Positions 27,067-36,170 of a stretch of DNA of 64,000 bases are shown here, one piece after another; the stretch's first letter is position 1; the number at the start of each line of letters is the position of its first letter. The notes beneath the pieces were generated by a model. That model was not told the DNA's origin and did not search any database. It was given only the letters and a program-made list of their open reading frames with translations. The DNA comes from Holophagae bacterium. GTDB lineage: Bacteria; Acidobacteriota; Holophagae; Acanthopleuribacterales; Acanthopleuribacteraceae. The translations under genes were made by a program, and so were the position numbers. The stretch covers positions 558,001-622,000 of the forward strand of contig JAUIFE010000001.1 of NCBI GenBank assembly GCA_030429565.1. Direction: 5' to 3'.

Positions 27067-28058
27067 TAGAAGTCCTCCCCTTCAGCATCGTGTCGTGCCG
27101 AGTAGATTTCGCGAATTTGCTGCATGTGCTGTTGCCAGGCCAAGCCGGCGGCCCAGGGCACGACGGAATTAGCGCGGCGACCGTGGCGAATATCGGCACA
27201 AGCAGCCTCAATTTGGTAGTCGAAGCCGTAATGGTCGCGGGGTGCGTGAAAGGCGTCGACTTGCTGTTCTAATTGGTAGAGGTAACATGATTGGGCGCGC
27301 CAAAAATCGGGAATCGAGATCCAGCCTTTTTCACCGATAAGATGTGCATAATTAGGCAGTTTGGCAGCAAAGGAAGTCGCCAAGCAGGCGCTCAAACCAT
27401 GCTCATACTCAAAGATAGCGCTAACATCTTTTTCGACGCCGTTGGGCGCTAATTGGCCGGACGCCAAAATTGCTGCAGGATGGCGGCCGGTCGCCAGCCA
27501 CGCAAAGGCCACCGGGTAAATGCCCATTTCCAGCAGGCAACCACCGCCCAGTTCGCGATCGTATTCGCGCCGCGCCGCATCGTATTCAATCGGGTAACCA
27601 AAATCGGCGTGGACACGCACCAGCTTGCCGATACGACCCGCTTCCAGCCAGGACAGTGCGCGGCGAATCGCCGGCAAAAAGTAGGTCCACATCATTTCCA
27701 TCAGGTAAACGTCATGGTGTTTGGCGAGCCGCGTCATTTCGCGGTATTGGTCGGGATTCAGCACCATCGGCTTTTCGCACAAAACGTGTTTGCCGGCGGC
27801 CATGGCGGCGGCGGCTTGTTCCAAGTGGTGACTGTGCGGGGTGGCGATATAGACGGCATCGACATTGTCAGCCTCAAACAACGCCTGGTAATCGCCGTAG
27901 GCGTCGGGGATTTGGTAGGTGGCCGCAAAGGCAACCGCACGATCCCGGTCGCGAGCAGCCACGGCGACAAGCTCGGCCTGCGCCACGCGCCCACAATCAG
28001 CGGCAAAGGCACGGGCGATTCGACCTGCGCCAATGATGCCCCATCTTACCTTTTCCAT
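27066..28058 (-). CDS. Gfo/Idh/MocA family sugar oxidoreductase
   Basis: A 330-residue NAD(P)-dependent dehydrogenase. The N-terminal Rossmann motif is WGIIGAGRIARAFAADC, the signature AGKHVLCEKPMVLN carries the conserved EKP, and LEMGIYPVAFAWLATG is typical of the C-terminal sheet. GAGAGAACACC precedes the start. The family covers xylose and glucose dehydrogenases and trans-dihydrodiol-type enzymes. In this operon D-xylose dehydrogenation or a side-chain sugar conversion is likely, but the substrate cannot be set from sequence. Confidence 0.88.
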   Translation of the reverse strand: MEKVRWGIIGAGRIARAFAADCGRVAQAELVAVAARDRDRAVAFAATYQIPDAYGDYQALFEADNVDAVYIATPHSHHLEQAAAAMAAGKHVLCEKPMVLNPDQYREMTRLAKHHDVYLMEMMWTYFLPAIRRALSWLEAGRIGKLVRVHADFGYPIEYDAARREYDRELGGGCLLEMGIYPVAFAWLATGRHPAAILASGQLAPNGVEKDVSAIFEYEHGLSACLATSFAAKLPNYAHLIGEKGWISIPDFWRAQSCYLYQLEQQVDAFHAPRDHYGFDYQIEAACADIRHGRRANSVVPWAAGLAWQQHMQQIREIYSARHDAEGEDF

Positions 28059-28107
28059 GGTGTTCTCTCCTGTGCCGAGATCGTCGGACGACCCGGCGCG
28101 AAATCAC

Positions 28108-29712
28108 TCAGGCAACCAGGGCCTGATCTTGAGGTTCACGACCGCTGCCGCCGCGTCCGGCGTGAGGGCCGGTTAGGTCTTGTTCGAGTTGCTCGAGTGA
28201 CTTACCTTTGGTTTCCGGCAAAATCCAAATCACCAACACCACGCCGAACAAGGCAAAGGCACCGTATAGGGCAAAGGTCACGGCCGCACCGAGGTTGGCC
28301 AATTCCCAGGGAAACAAAAACTGGACGGCAAAGCTGACCAAACTGTTAATGGCACCAACAAAGGAGATGGCCATGCCGCGAATGTGGTTGGGAAAGATTT
28401 CCGCAAACAAGACCCACATGACCGGGCCCAGGGAAATCGCAAAAGATGCGACAAAACCAAGGATGCCGATCAACACCAACCAAGGGTTCATTTCAATTGA
28501 AGCCGCCAGTAATGCCGCTTGGTGGCGACGCGCGTCTTCGTGCCCAATCGCCTCGGCCAAGGCGCGTTTGAAGGCCACATCGCTGTCAAAGGTTTGCCCC
28601 ACCAGCGGTTGCAAGGCGGCGGTCGCTACCGGAATCTCGTGGAGGCGTTCGGGTTTGAGCACAAACTTGGCGGCACCAAACCCGTAAGCGCAAAGCGCCA
28701 TGCTGACAAAAATACCAGTTAAGCCACCGATAAGCAGCGGCTTACGTCCGAGTTTATCGATTAGCGCCATGGCAATTAAGGTGAACACGACGTTTATGAT
28801 GCCGACGCAAATCGCTTGCGCAAAGGCGGCATCCGTTCCCACGCCGCTTTGCTCGAAAATACTCGGCGCATAAAAGTAAATCGCGTTAATGCCGGTGATT
28901 TGTTGGGCGATGCCGACAATCAAACCAATCGTCAACGCGAAGCGCAGTTTCTTAGAGAACAGCTCGCGCAAGTGATCCATCAAACCTGGCTGGTGTTGGC
29001 TTAGACCGGCTTTGACGGTTTGCAAATGGGCGCTGACTTGGTCCGGAGCCGTAAATCGAGCCAAGACGGTTTCAGCTTCGCGCTCACGGCCGGCGACCAC
29101 CAACCAACGGGGGCTCTCGGGAATGAAAAACAACAACACGAAGTAGGCGCCGGCCGGCAAAATTTCCAAACCCAACATCCAGCGCCAAACGGCGTCATCC
29201 ATGCCAAGGCTCGCCACCCAGGCGTCGGGCCGACCGCTGAGCTGTAAGAGGAAGTAATTGGCAAAGTAGGCGGCAGAAAAACCCACCATAATATTGAGCT
29301 GGTTAATCGAAACCATCTTGCCGCGCAGGGCGGCGGGTGAAATTTCGGCAATGTACATGGGGGCAATCATCAGCGAAGCAAAGGCCAAACCACCGATGAA
29401 ACGCGCCAGCACCAAAGCTTCATAACTGGGCGCAAAAGCCGAACCCACCGCTGAAATCAAATACAAAAAGGCGATGATTTGCAGAATCTTGCGGCGGCCA
29501 AAGGCGTCCGCGGCGGTGCCGGCAACAGCGGCGGCGAACAAAGCACCCAAGGTCGGCGCGCTCACCACAAATCCCTGCTGCCACTCGTTGAGACCAAACT
29601 CACCGGTCACAAAACCAACCACCCCGGAAATCACCGAAGCGTCAAAACCAAAAACGAAACCGCCCAGCGAAACCACGGTAGCGGTGAACAAAACCCGTTG
29701 CGCGGCGGTCAT
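28108..29712 (-). CDS. MFS sugar porter (XylE/GalP-like)
   Basis: A 534-residue, 12-TM inner-membrane proton/sugar symporter. The start MTAAQRVLFTATVVSLGGFVFGFD at 29712 overlaps the upstream stop (ATGA); the long upstream frame is spurious. Sugar-porter signatures are present: GFDASVISG in TM1, RFIGGLAFA, PESPRWLVVAGR, QQITGINAIYFYAPSIF and the closing PETKGKSLEQLE. An unusually long loop (about 60 residues, starting LKPERLHEIPVATAALQPL) lies between late TM helices. Xylose import is the likely role, given xylA and xylB next to it. Confidence 0.93.
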   Translation of the reverse strand: MTAAQRVLFTATVVSLGGFVFGFDASVISGVVGFVTGEFGLNEWQQGFVVSAPTLGALFAAAVAGTAADAFGRRKILQIIAFLYLISAVGSAFAPSYEALVLARFIGGLAFASLMIAPMYIAEISPAALRGKMVSINQLNIMVGFSAAYFANYFLLQLSGRPDAWVASLGMDDAVWRWMLGLEILPAGAYFVLLFFIPESPRWLVVAGREREAETVLARFTAPDQVSAHLQTVKAGLSQHQPGLMDHLRELFSKKLRFALTIGLIVGIAQQITGINAIYFYAPSIFEQSGVGTDAAFAQAICVGIINVVFTLIAMALIDKLGRKPLLIGGLTGIFVSMALCAYGFGAAKFVLKPERLHEIPVATAALQPLVGQTFDSDVAFKRALAEAIGHEDARRHQAALLAASIEMNPWLVLIGILGFVASFAISLGPVMWVLFAEIFPNHIRGMAISFVGAINSLVSFAVQFLFPWELANLGAAVTFALYGAFALFGVVLVIWILPETKGKSLEQLEQDLTGPHAGRGGSGREPQDQALVA

Positions 29713-30413
29713 GAAACGCGCTCCTGAACCACTTGGTTGGTGGAGAATTGGTAGCGCATGGTGCGGTAAACACAGATGTCGGTGACATCGAGGGGGACCT
29801 GTTCGGGAACCGCGCGGAAGTTGGTGGACACACGGGGACGGTCGCCGACCGGCGTGACGCGATGCCAAGCGTGGCCGTGGAGCAGCAACAAACTGCCTTT
29901 GCGCGGCGCCAAAATGACCTGATTGGGCAACGCCTCGTGACCATCACCGACGGGCAACAGCCCAAAGGTGTGGCTGCCTGGCACAACCACAACTTGGCCA
30001 CCGTTGGCGGGGTCAACGTCTTGGGTGTACACCAAGCGGTTGAGATTGTAAACCGGCGGCTCATCCGGTGGGCAGTCCTGATGCCAGGCTTGGCCACGGC
30101 TTTGCGCCTTGGAGAACATCACCATGCAACCCAAGCTCTGCCAGCCTTTGCCCAGCAGGGCTTGCGTTAAAAAATTAAGTGTGGCGTGCTGCGAGAGGCG
30201 CTTAAAAGACGCGACGCCTTCTTGCATTGGGAACCAGGGAATCACCTCAGTCGCGGCTTTATCGAGAAACTCGTCGTTGTGGAAGTGATCGGGGTCGTAA
30301 CCAAAGTGGTCAAAAATCTCAAAGTGCAGGTGATCCATTTGATCGCCGTCAAAAAAGTCGTCCAACAGCAGGTAGCCCTGCTCACGAAACTGAAGAACCC
30401 ATTCTCCAATCAT
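29709..30413 (-). CDS. Phytanoyl-CoA dioxygenase (PhyH)-family Fe/2-oxoglutarate oxygenase
   Basis: A 234-residue protein starting MIGEWVLQFREQGYLLLDDFF at 30413, with AAGGAG upstream. The Fe-binding facial triad is visible as WHQDCP (His-x-Asp) and the distal His in LLLHGHAWHRVTP; the Arg of DRPRVSTNFRA would hold 2-oxoglutarate. The family hydroxylates diverse small molecules. It is coupled to the sugar porter (4-bp overlap) and follows the glycosidase gene by 2 bp, so it probably acts on a sugar, a methylated or aromatic side group, or a breakdown product. Substrate unknown. Confidence 0.82.
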   Translation of the reverse strand: MIGEWVLQFREQGYLLLDDFFDGDQMDHLHFEIFDHFGYDPDHFHNDEFLDKAATEVIPWFPMQEGVASFKRLSQHATLNFLTQALLGKGWQSLGCMVMFSKAQSRGQAWHQDCPPDEPPVYNLNRLVYTQDVDPANGGQVVVVPGSHTFGLLPVGDGHEALPNQVILAPRKGSLLLLHGHAWHRVTPVGDRPRVSTNFRAVPEQVPLDVTDICVYRTMRYQFSTNQVVQERVS

Positions 30414-30415
30414 GG

Positions 30416-31648
30416 CTAATACTCCTTTGGCCCGTCGTTGCGAAAACCGAGCTGTTCGAACAAGTTCGGGCCACCGTGCAACCACACTTTCTCTTGCATG
30501 GTCTCGCGCCAGTAGGTAGCAATGCGTGGATCGATCTCAAGGCGGCTGTCACCCCAAAGCCCGGATTCGTAGGGCGGTCCCCACATGCCTTGTTTATCCC
30601 AGTAACAATTAATATAGGCGACGCCACGCACGAGGTCGGCGTTTTCAGCGATGGTTTTGAAAAAGGGCATGTACCACTCACGCCAAATCATCTCGGCACT
30701 TTTGGGGACGACATTTTCACCGGAAGGGCCGTCGATGACGGCGCCAATATTGGCGTTTTTCTTTTCCTCAATGAAGTAGCCTTGTGGGGCGGCCTCGCAA
30801 ATAAAAACCGGCTTGCCACGCTTACGCGCGAAGGTAAATAATTGCTCGAGCAGATCTTTTTGCGTGTGAGGCGCCTTGGGATTGCTGCCGCCTTCATCAA
30901 GCCGCAAAAACCACGAGCAGCCAACCCAATCAACGTAGTCGTCACCGGGATACCAAATCCCAAGGTCCGCTTCAAAGCCGCCGTCAATGCTATCGTCAGC
31001 GGGTGAGGTGCTGCTCTGCCATACATAAGCGGCGTTGGTAACACCGGCCTTGCGCAGATGGTCGACGATGCGGCGCCAAGCCGCGACGTAACGCGTTGCG
31101 TTGTTGTAACCGCCATTCCAAGCACCGTCGAACTCATACCCGATGCGCAGAAACACCGGCTGATCGAGCTTCTTCAAAAAAGCGGCGAGTTTCTGAATTT
31201 CGGCATCGAATTCACCACCAATCAAACGCGCCAAGCCGTTTTCGGCCTGCTGTTCGGCCAGCTCAAGGCCGATGGCCAGGGTGGACTGGGGGTAAGCGGC
31301 CGCCGAGGTCCAGGCGTTGTAACGGCCCGCACGCCACCAGTCGGCGTCACGTGAGGTCGGCACCAGGTCGTTGTCGAGACCCATGCCACCGTATTCCTTG
31401 GCGGGATTGCGCAGGTGGTATATCGAAAAATAAGTCGTAATCCCTGCGGGAACGGGAAACTGACCACTGCCGACATAACCCTGCACCGATTCCAAATCTT
31501 GGCCGATGATCATTAGACGGCGGCCGTCGGGCGGTAAAAACTTGGCGGCACGCACCGCGGGGGCTCGCGTGGGCGACGGCTTCAAACCACCGGCAGCCAA
31601 CACCGTCCAAACAGAACAAAACAACCAACATACTGCAAAAATCCGCAT
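30416..31648 (-). CDS. Exported glycoside hydrolase, GH26-like
   Basis: A 410-residue protein with a signal peptide (MRIFAVCWLFCSVWTVLAAG). The TIM-barrel acid/base motif is PVFLRIGYEFDGAWNGGY (Glu near residue 173) and the nucleophile is likely the Glu of KPVFICEAAPQG (about 285), the arrangement of GH26 mannanases and beta-1,3-xylanases. The xylose genes downstream make a xylan or mixed hemicellulose substrate plausible. It heads the sugar operon (glycosidase, PhyH, porter, oxidoreductase, xylB, xylA), with 2-bp spacing to the next gene. A 20-bp tandem repeat lies just upstream. Confidence 0.75.
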   Translation of the reverse strand: MRIFAVCWLFCSVWTVLAAGGLKPSPTRAPAVRAAKFLPPDGRRLMIIGQDLESVQGYVGSGQFPVPAGITTYFSIYHLRNPAKEYGGMGLDNDLVPTSRDADWWRAGRYNAWTSAAAYPQSTLAIGLELAEQQAENGLARLIGGEFDAEIQKLAAFLKKLDQPVFLRIGYEFDGAWNGGYNNATRYVAAWRRIVDHLRKAGVTNAAYVWQSSTSPADDSIDGGFEADLGIWYPGDDYVDWVGCSWFLRLDEGGSNPKAPHTQKDLLEQLFTFARKRGKPVFICEAAPQGYFIEEKKNANIGAVIDGPSGENVVPKSAEMIWREWYMPFFKTIAENADLVRGVAYINCYWDKQGMWGPPYESGLWGDSRLEIDPRIATYWRETMQEKVWLHGGPNLFEQLGFRNDGPKEY

Positions 31649-31680
31649 GAGTCTCGTCCTCCAATCACCCGAAAATCGTG

Positions 31681-31774
31681 CTCGCGGCTCGCGTCCGGCG
31701 CTCGCGACTCGCGTCCGGCGCTCGCGACTCGCGTCCGGCGCTCGCGACTCGCGTCCGGCGCTCGCGGCTCGCCG
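31681..31774. repeat. 20-bp tandem repeat, about 4.7 copies
   Basis: The unit CTCGCGACTCGCGTCCGGCG is repeated head to tail from 31681. Copy 1 has one change (G for A at unit position 7), copies 2-4 are identical, and the fifth is partial and variant. It sits 33 bp upstream of the GH26-like start, inside the probable promoter/leader of the sugar operon. Such short arrays vary in copy number between strains and could tune expression. Confidence 0.9.
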
Positions 31775-31997
31775 CGCGGTCGAAAATCGCTGAACCCTAT
31801 GTCAGCGGCTTTCGACCGCGCGCGTTGTCTGCGCGCACCTTGTCGACGATGGGATTGGGCCTGTCGCACCAAGCCTCATGGGCCGTGCCGACTGGCGGTT
31901 GCGGTTGAGCAAGGGATTCGTAAAATTTCGCGTCGGGACTTGGTCGTTGCAAAAATTCAAACCCGAATGGGCCGCGACGACAAGTTTTTTTGTCTGG

Positions 31998-32035
31998 AAA
32001 AAAAGGGGGCGTGTCGGCTTCCCTCGACACGCCCC
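31998..32035 (-). terminator. Rho-independent terminator for the TonB-dependent receptor gene
   Basis: On the minus strand GGGGCGTGTCG (32035-32025) pairs perfectly over 11 bp with CGACACGCCCC (32016-32006) around an 8-nt loop and is followed by a run of seven T. It lies about 220 bp after the receptor stop. A second hairpin without U-tract (TTTCCGAAG 32044-32052 with CTTCGGAAA 32058-32066) lies beside it. Confidence 0.85.
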
Positions 32036-32251
32036 GAGGGAGATTTCCGAAGGGGGGCTTCGGAAAATCAGAAAGGAGTTTGCTTTGTAATCGCTTGCTT
32101 CCACCGGTCAAAAACGCTGCTGTAAAAAACAGGAGACTGACGTTTTTGCGGCCTTCGGACGGCGCCTTCCCGGCAACGTGAAACAAATGATTACATTCCA
32201 GCGCGGCGAGCCCACGGCCGCTCTCTACCAAAAAACCGTGGGCGCACCGTT

Positions 32252-34861
32252 CTAGAACAATGTCCGAAAGCGGAGACCGAACTCACGCGGCGCTTCGTAG
32301 ACATAGGTGGGAATGCCACCCGTGTCGAAACGCTCGTGAGAGCGGACATCTTCGTCCAACAGGTTGGTGCAGAACAACTCGACGTCGTACTTGGCGCTAC
32401 CGTACCGCAGGAACAAATTCAGCTTCAGTGAAGCGTCTTGCTCGTCACTGAATAAGTTGGTTTCGTCACTCGCCAAGCCCAGGCTACCGGCGGCGACGCC
32501 GCTCAGGTTCTCGTTGGTCAAGTGATAGGAGGATCGATAGTAGGCATTCACCGTCGGCGTCAGCGTCGCGCCGCTGTTGAGCGCCATGATGTAGCTGTAG
32601 GTCGCGTTCAGGGTGAAGTCCGGGGTGTTTTTGGGATTATTGCCTTCGTAATTCTCAACGGGGCACGGGTTACCGCCGCCGAACCGTTGTTCGCATTGGA
32701 CCGAGCTGCTTGAGAGGAAGTTTTTGAAGGTGGCGTCAACCCAGGTGAAGTAACCACCCAGTTGGTGTTGTGGCAAGGGCGAGTACTGGTACTCGAACTC
32801 GATGCCCTGCACGTCGAGACCGTCGATGTTGGCGACAAAGAACTCGTTTTGATCGGGGAATACGTTGTCATCGAGGTCGGTAAAACCACCGCCGGTGCCG
32901 CAACCAATTTCCTGCTCGCCGGGATCATCGGCGTCACCGTCACCGTTGAGGTCGCAGAAACGATCACCCAAACCGAGGATGGCCGCTTCCTGTTTGTTTT
33001 CGAAGTCCATGTAGTAGTAGTTGACCGAATAGCGCAGGCGCCCGTCGGCGGCTTTGCCCTTGGCACCAATTTCATAGCTGATGGTTTCCTCGGGCACCAA
33101 GGGAATCGCCAACTGTTCATCGGTGCGCAAGACGCGAATACGCGTGTCGAACAAACCGGATTTGTGGCCGGTAGCGGCCGACATGTACAGCATGGTGTCG
33201 TCGCTGAGGTTTAAGTTAAAACCGGCACGCCAATCGTTGTAGGAAAAACCCTTTTCGTTGGTAAGGTCGTCGATACGGCAGTCTTGGCCGTACAAGCCGG
33301 TGCTGCTGTCGCCGTCCAGGTCACCCACCAATATTTGGTGGGACACGTTACCCAGTGCGCCGCCGTCGGCACAGGCCGGATTGCCGGTACCGGGTCCGTA
33401 AGAACCCCCATCGCGGTTGCCGCGATCATCTTCGGAACGGCGGTAACCGGCAAAGATCGACAGGCGCTCATTGGCTTGATAGGTCATGTCGGCGTAAGCG
33501 GCCTTGGACTCGGCCCAAATGTCGGGTTGGTGGAACAACACCCAACCGAAAGGCGGAAAATCGACACCAAAGGTACGCTGGTTGCTCTCGTCAAAGTAGT
33601 AGCCACCCAAGGTCCACTGGAACTTGCCGTCGTGGGTTGAGGTAAAGGTCAGGTCGTGCGTGTTGCTTTCGTTGATCCAAGGATCGTCGTAGAACACAAT
33701 TTGAATGTCGATGCCACCGTCAATATCTTGCACCAGGGTTTGCTCGAACTGGCTGCGCCCAAAGGTGTAGCGCACGTTCATGACACCGTCGATGTCGTAG
33801 CTCATCACCGAACGGAAGTTGTCGATGGTCATATCGAGCCGCGAGGGATCGCTGCTAACGGCGGTCCAGGGATCGCTCTCAACTTGACGACGCTGCTCGG
33901 CAGTGAGGAAGTTGTCGCTGAGGATGCGTTCGGTGTCGAGTGAAAGCGGATTGCCAGGGGCATTGTCCTCGAACTGCTCGTACGCCGCGTACCAACTGAA
34001 CGACGACGACGGCTGCCACAAAGCACTGATACGGAAGGCTTCCTCGTCGCGCGAACCGGCCGAACCGGGGCCGTTGAACAAGGGATCGCCGAAGTTCTCG
34101 CGGTAGGTGGGTTTAATGCCGGCGTTAATCGGCAAAACGCTGTCGTCGCGAATGAAGCTGTAGGGACTGTCACGCTCAATCTTGACGTAATTGGCACGTA
34201 ACGCAAAGGTTTCGTCCACCGGCAAGTTGAGCATGGTGCGCAACGCACGGCCGTTTTCATTGGAGGTTTCCAGCTCAACCGAACCCTTCAAGGCGTCGAA
34301 CTCGGGCCGTTTGGTTACGATATTAATCGAGCCCACGGTGGCGTTGCGGCCGGACAAAGTCCCTTGCGGTCCGCGCGAGACTTCGACACGTTCAACGTCG
34401 TAAATCATCTGCAAGGCGGCCTGGGCACGCGCGGTGTAGACGCCGTCGACATTGAGAGAGACGTTGGGTTCGCCGGTTTCGACATAGGTCGAGTTACCAA
34501 TGCCGCGCATGTTAATTTCCACCGAGCCTTGGCCGTCGGTGCCGGTATCGCGAATTTGCAGGGAGGGAATCAACACATTCATGGTGGAAATGTCGTTGAT
34601 GTTTTGAGTTTTGAGCTGATCTTGGTCGACGGCGGTAATCGCAATCGGGGTTTTGGAGAGTTTGGTGGCACGCCGTGTTGCGGTGACTACCAAATCTTCT
34701 TCAATGGTTTGCTGTTTGGCTTTTTCGGCGGCGGCACCGTCGGTTTGGGTCGGGGCCTCTGCCGCGGTTTCGGCGGGCTCGTCGGCGGCGGTTAATTGGA
34801 AACAGGGGGCGGCACAGATCATGAGTACGAGAAAGGTAAGATAGGTTATGAAACGACGCAT
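32252..34861 (-). CDS. TonB-dependent outer-membrane receptor, probably for oligosaccharides
   Basis: An 869-residue protein with GGAG before ATG 34861. It has a signal peptide (MRRFITYLTFLVLMICAAPC), an Ala/Glu-rich linker, TonB box-like EEDLVVTATRR, a plug (KTPIAITAVDQDQLKTQNI; VEVSRGPQGTLSGRNATVGSINIVTKRP) and a barrel ending in Phe. The Ser-Gly-Arg-Asn-Ala plug end and large size fit the FpvA/iroN-like and sucrose/maltodextrin groups of proteobacterial and acidobacterial receptors. External loops hold EF-hand-like acidic strings, DLNGDGDADDPGE (about 635-650) and DLDGDSSTGLYGQD, possibly binding calcium. Between the LacI-type gene and sugar operon, sugar import is likely. Confidence 0.9.
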   Translation of the reverse strand: MRRFITYLTFLVLMICAAPCFQLTAADEPAETAAEAPTQTDGAAAEKAKQQTIEEDLVVTATRRATKLSKTPIAITAVDQDQLKTQNINDISTMNVLIPSLQIRDTGTDGQGSVEINMRGIGNSTYVETGEPNVSLNVDGVYTARAQAALQMIYDVERVEVSRGPQGTLSGRNATVGSINIVTKRPEFDALKGSVELETSNENGRALRTMLNLPVDETFALRANYVKIERDSPYSFIRDDSVLPINAGIKPTYRENFGDPLFNGPGSAGSRDEEAFRISALWQPSSSFSWYAAYEQFEDNAPGNPLSLDTERILSDNFLTAEQRRQVESDPWTAVSSDPSRLDMTIDNFRSVMSYDIDGVMNVRYTFGRSQFEQTLVQDIDGGIDIQIVFYDDPWINESNTHDLTFTSTHDGKFQWTLGGYYFDESNQRTFGVDFPPFGWVLFHQPDIWAESKAAYADMTYQANERLSIFAGYRRSEDDRGNRDGGSYGPGTGNPACADGGALGNVSHQILVGDLDGDSSTGLYGQDCRIDDLTNEKGFSYNDWRAGFNLNLSDDTMLYMSAATGHKSGLFDTRIRVLRTDEQLAIPLVPEETISYEIGAKGKAADGRLRYSVNYYYMDFENKQEAAILGLGDRFCDLNGDGDADDPGEQEIGCGTGGGFTDLDDNVFPDQNEFFVANIDGLDVQGIEFEYQYSPLPQHQLGGYFTWVDATFKNFLSSSSVQCEQRFGGGNPCPVENYEGNNPKNTPDFTLNATYSYIMALNSGATLTPTVNAYYRSSYHLTNENLSGVAAGSLGLASDETNLFSDEQDASLKLNLFLRYGSAKYDVELFCTNLLDEDVRSHERFDTGGIPTYVYEAPREFGLRFRTLF

Positions 34862-34958
34862 GTTTATTGCTCCATAGGGGAATCAAGCATGACGCCACAA
34901 CCACAAACTGTTGGGCGGAGCACAGCATAAAACGCATACTATGTTTGGTATCAATTAA

Positions 34959-34975
34959 TGAACCCAATCGGTTCA
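34959..34975 (-). promoter_or_regulatory. Inverted repeat at the receptor promoter
   Basis: TGAACC-CAATC-GGTTCA is a perfect 6-bp inverted repeat with a 5-nt spacer, about 100 bp before the receptor ATG. On the minus strand a possible -35 (TTGATA, 34947-34952) lies just downstream. A repressor or activator bound here could control receptor expression; the protein is unknown. Confidence 0.45.
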
Positions 34976-35311
34976 GTCATGAATAAAGATTGATCGACCC
35001 TTGGGACGACACCCAAAGACGGACCTCTCCCAACACGAGGGCGGGCGGCAAACAGGTAGTACTAGCAAGGACAGTTGACCCGAGTCGCAAAAATGTCACC
35101 GGGAACGACGAAATCAGTACCGCCACAAGCAAGCAGTACCGTGGCGCATATCCGTCGATCAAAACAACGGGACCCTTAGGTTCGTTTTTTGATCGGGGCT
35201 GACAGATACGCAGCGGGGTCGCCGTTGCGACTGAAACCACAGGGCGCGTCTTCGCCGACAAGCGTCGCGGCACGATCACCGCACACCGACACCCTTGGAT
35301 CGTCGGAAATA

Positions 35312-35344
35312 CCTAAACTGAGCAAATCTTGGCGGCGCAATCAC
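35312..35344. repeat. Lone MITE terminal repeat
   Basis: CCTAAACTGAGC (35312-35323) then TTGGCGGCG (35329-35337) and AATCAC match the end of the 22158-22360 family over about 33 bp with a few changes. No matching second end was found nearby, so this is a remnant of a deleted copy or a chance half-site; the length makes chance unlikely. Confidence 0.6.
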
Positions 35345-35765
35345 ACAACCATCACAAATGTTTGCATTCATCTGAGTTGCACACTTTAGATAACAAATCC
35401 CTTTACGTCATACTACCGGTTCGTTTTTTTCCATAGCTGTAAACGTCTCACAACGAGCTCGTCGCGATCATGGCAAAACTTCTGCTCAAACCAATCATCC
35501 AAACATCAAAGCAAGGCGCTCTGATGGGTTTCGCAACACCGTCACGCTGGATTAAGCATGGGTAAAGGTCTTCTTTGGAACCCCAAGTCGATTACCACCC
35601 ACAGCGCCTGAGCGCTTTGACCGACAATCGCACAACGCGTCACAAAGGCGGCGGTCGGTTCAGGGACTCCCCTTCCGGCTTCAGCAAGCCTGCTCGTCGT
35701 CGCAAGCAGCGAGGCCCGCCAACCGAACCGCAAGGAAGAAGCATCGACCCGTCCGATCCACGCTT

Positions 35766-35779
35766 TGTTAACGCTAACA
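35766..35779. promoter_or_regulatory. LacI-type operator-like palindrome
   Basis: TGTTAACGCTAACA has perfect 5-bp arms (TGTTA/TAACA) and differs by one base from the LacI-family palindrome TGTTAGCGCTAACA. Related sites occur at 41624-41637 and, weaker, at about 37616 and 47105. It lies about 900 bp upstream of the receptor gene. Confidence 0.45.
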
Positions 35780-36118
35780 TAGAATCTACGCCCATCCCGT
35801 CTCCCTGTCAACCCTCCGATGGCGAAAATTTCAGTCTTTCGTGATATACCGCTTGCTCGCGCCTTCACGCCGAACCCAAACCCGTGCCTCGGCAACCTTG
35901 GCGAACCCCAATCAAACCAAACAAGTATTTTGTTTTAATCAACTTAACTAAACACAAGTCTCGCCTTTCAGGCATAACAGGCGCCACCAAGGCGCCCGCT
36001 TGCCGGCCGCCACACAGCAGCGGTTCGGGCCAAAACCGGCCTTAAACGCGAAACGGCCGCCTCAAAAGGGCGGCCGACGAGCAAATTGATAGCGATCACA
36101 TGATTTGGTGGGCCACAT

Positions 36119-36150
36119 CGCCGCACCAAAACCCGCTTTAGGGTGCGGCG
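36119..36150 (-). terminator. Hairpin after the LacI-type gene
   Basis: CGCCGCACC (36119-36127) pairs perfectly with GGTGCGGCG (36142-36150) over 9 bp, 20 bp after the regulator stop. No U-tract follows on the minus strand, so it is a weak or factor-dependent terminator at best. Confidence 0.4.
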
Positions 36151-36170
36151 GCCGTCGCCAATACGCCGGC

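Larger units (their letters stand above)
34862..36118. other. Long intergenic region upstream of the receptor gene
   Basis: About 1.25 kb between the receptor start and the LacI-type gene end. It holds an inverted repeat near the receptor promoter (34959-34975), a lone MITE end (35312-35344), a LacI-type palindrome (35766-35779) and hairpins CGGCCGCC/GGCGGCCG (36054-36061 and 36069-36076) near the regulator's end. Open frames in it have poor starts and no recognisable product. Confidence 0.5.

Noticed and set aside
29713..29868. 52-residue N-terminal extension of the sugar porter
   Set aside because: Arg/Pro/His-rich, antisense-like composition inside the dioxygenase gene; the porter's TM1 motif begins right after ATG 29712.
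31681..31774. Tandem repeat as a CRISPR array
   Set aside because: Units are directly adjacent without spacers, so this is a minisatellite, not CRISPR.
34977..35279. 100-codon minus-strand frame in the receptor upstream region
   Set aside because: Poor start, no family resemblance and crowded by overlapping frames on both strands.
35542..35895. 117-codon minus-strand frame
   Set aside because: Arg/Ala-rich with no domain, weak start, and a similar-length frame on the opposite strand; a LacI-type palindrome lies inside it.
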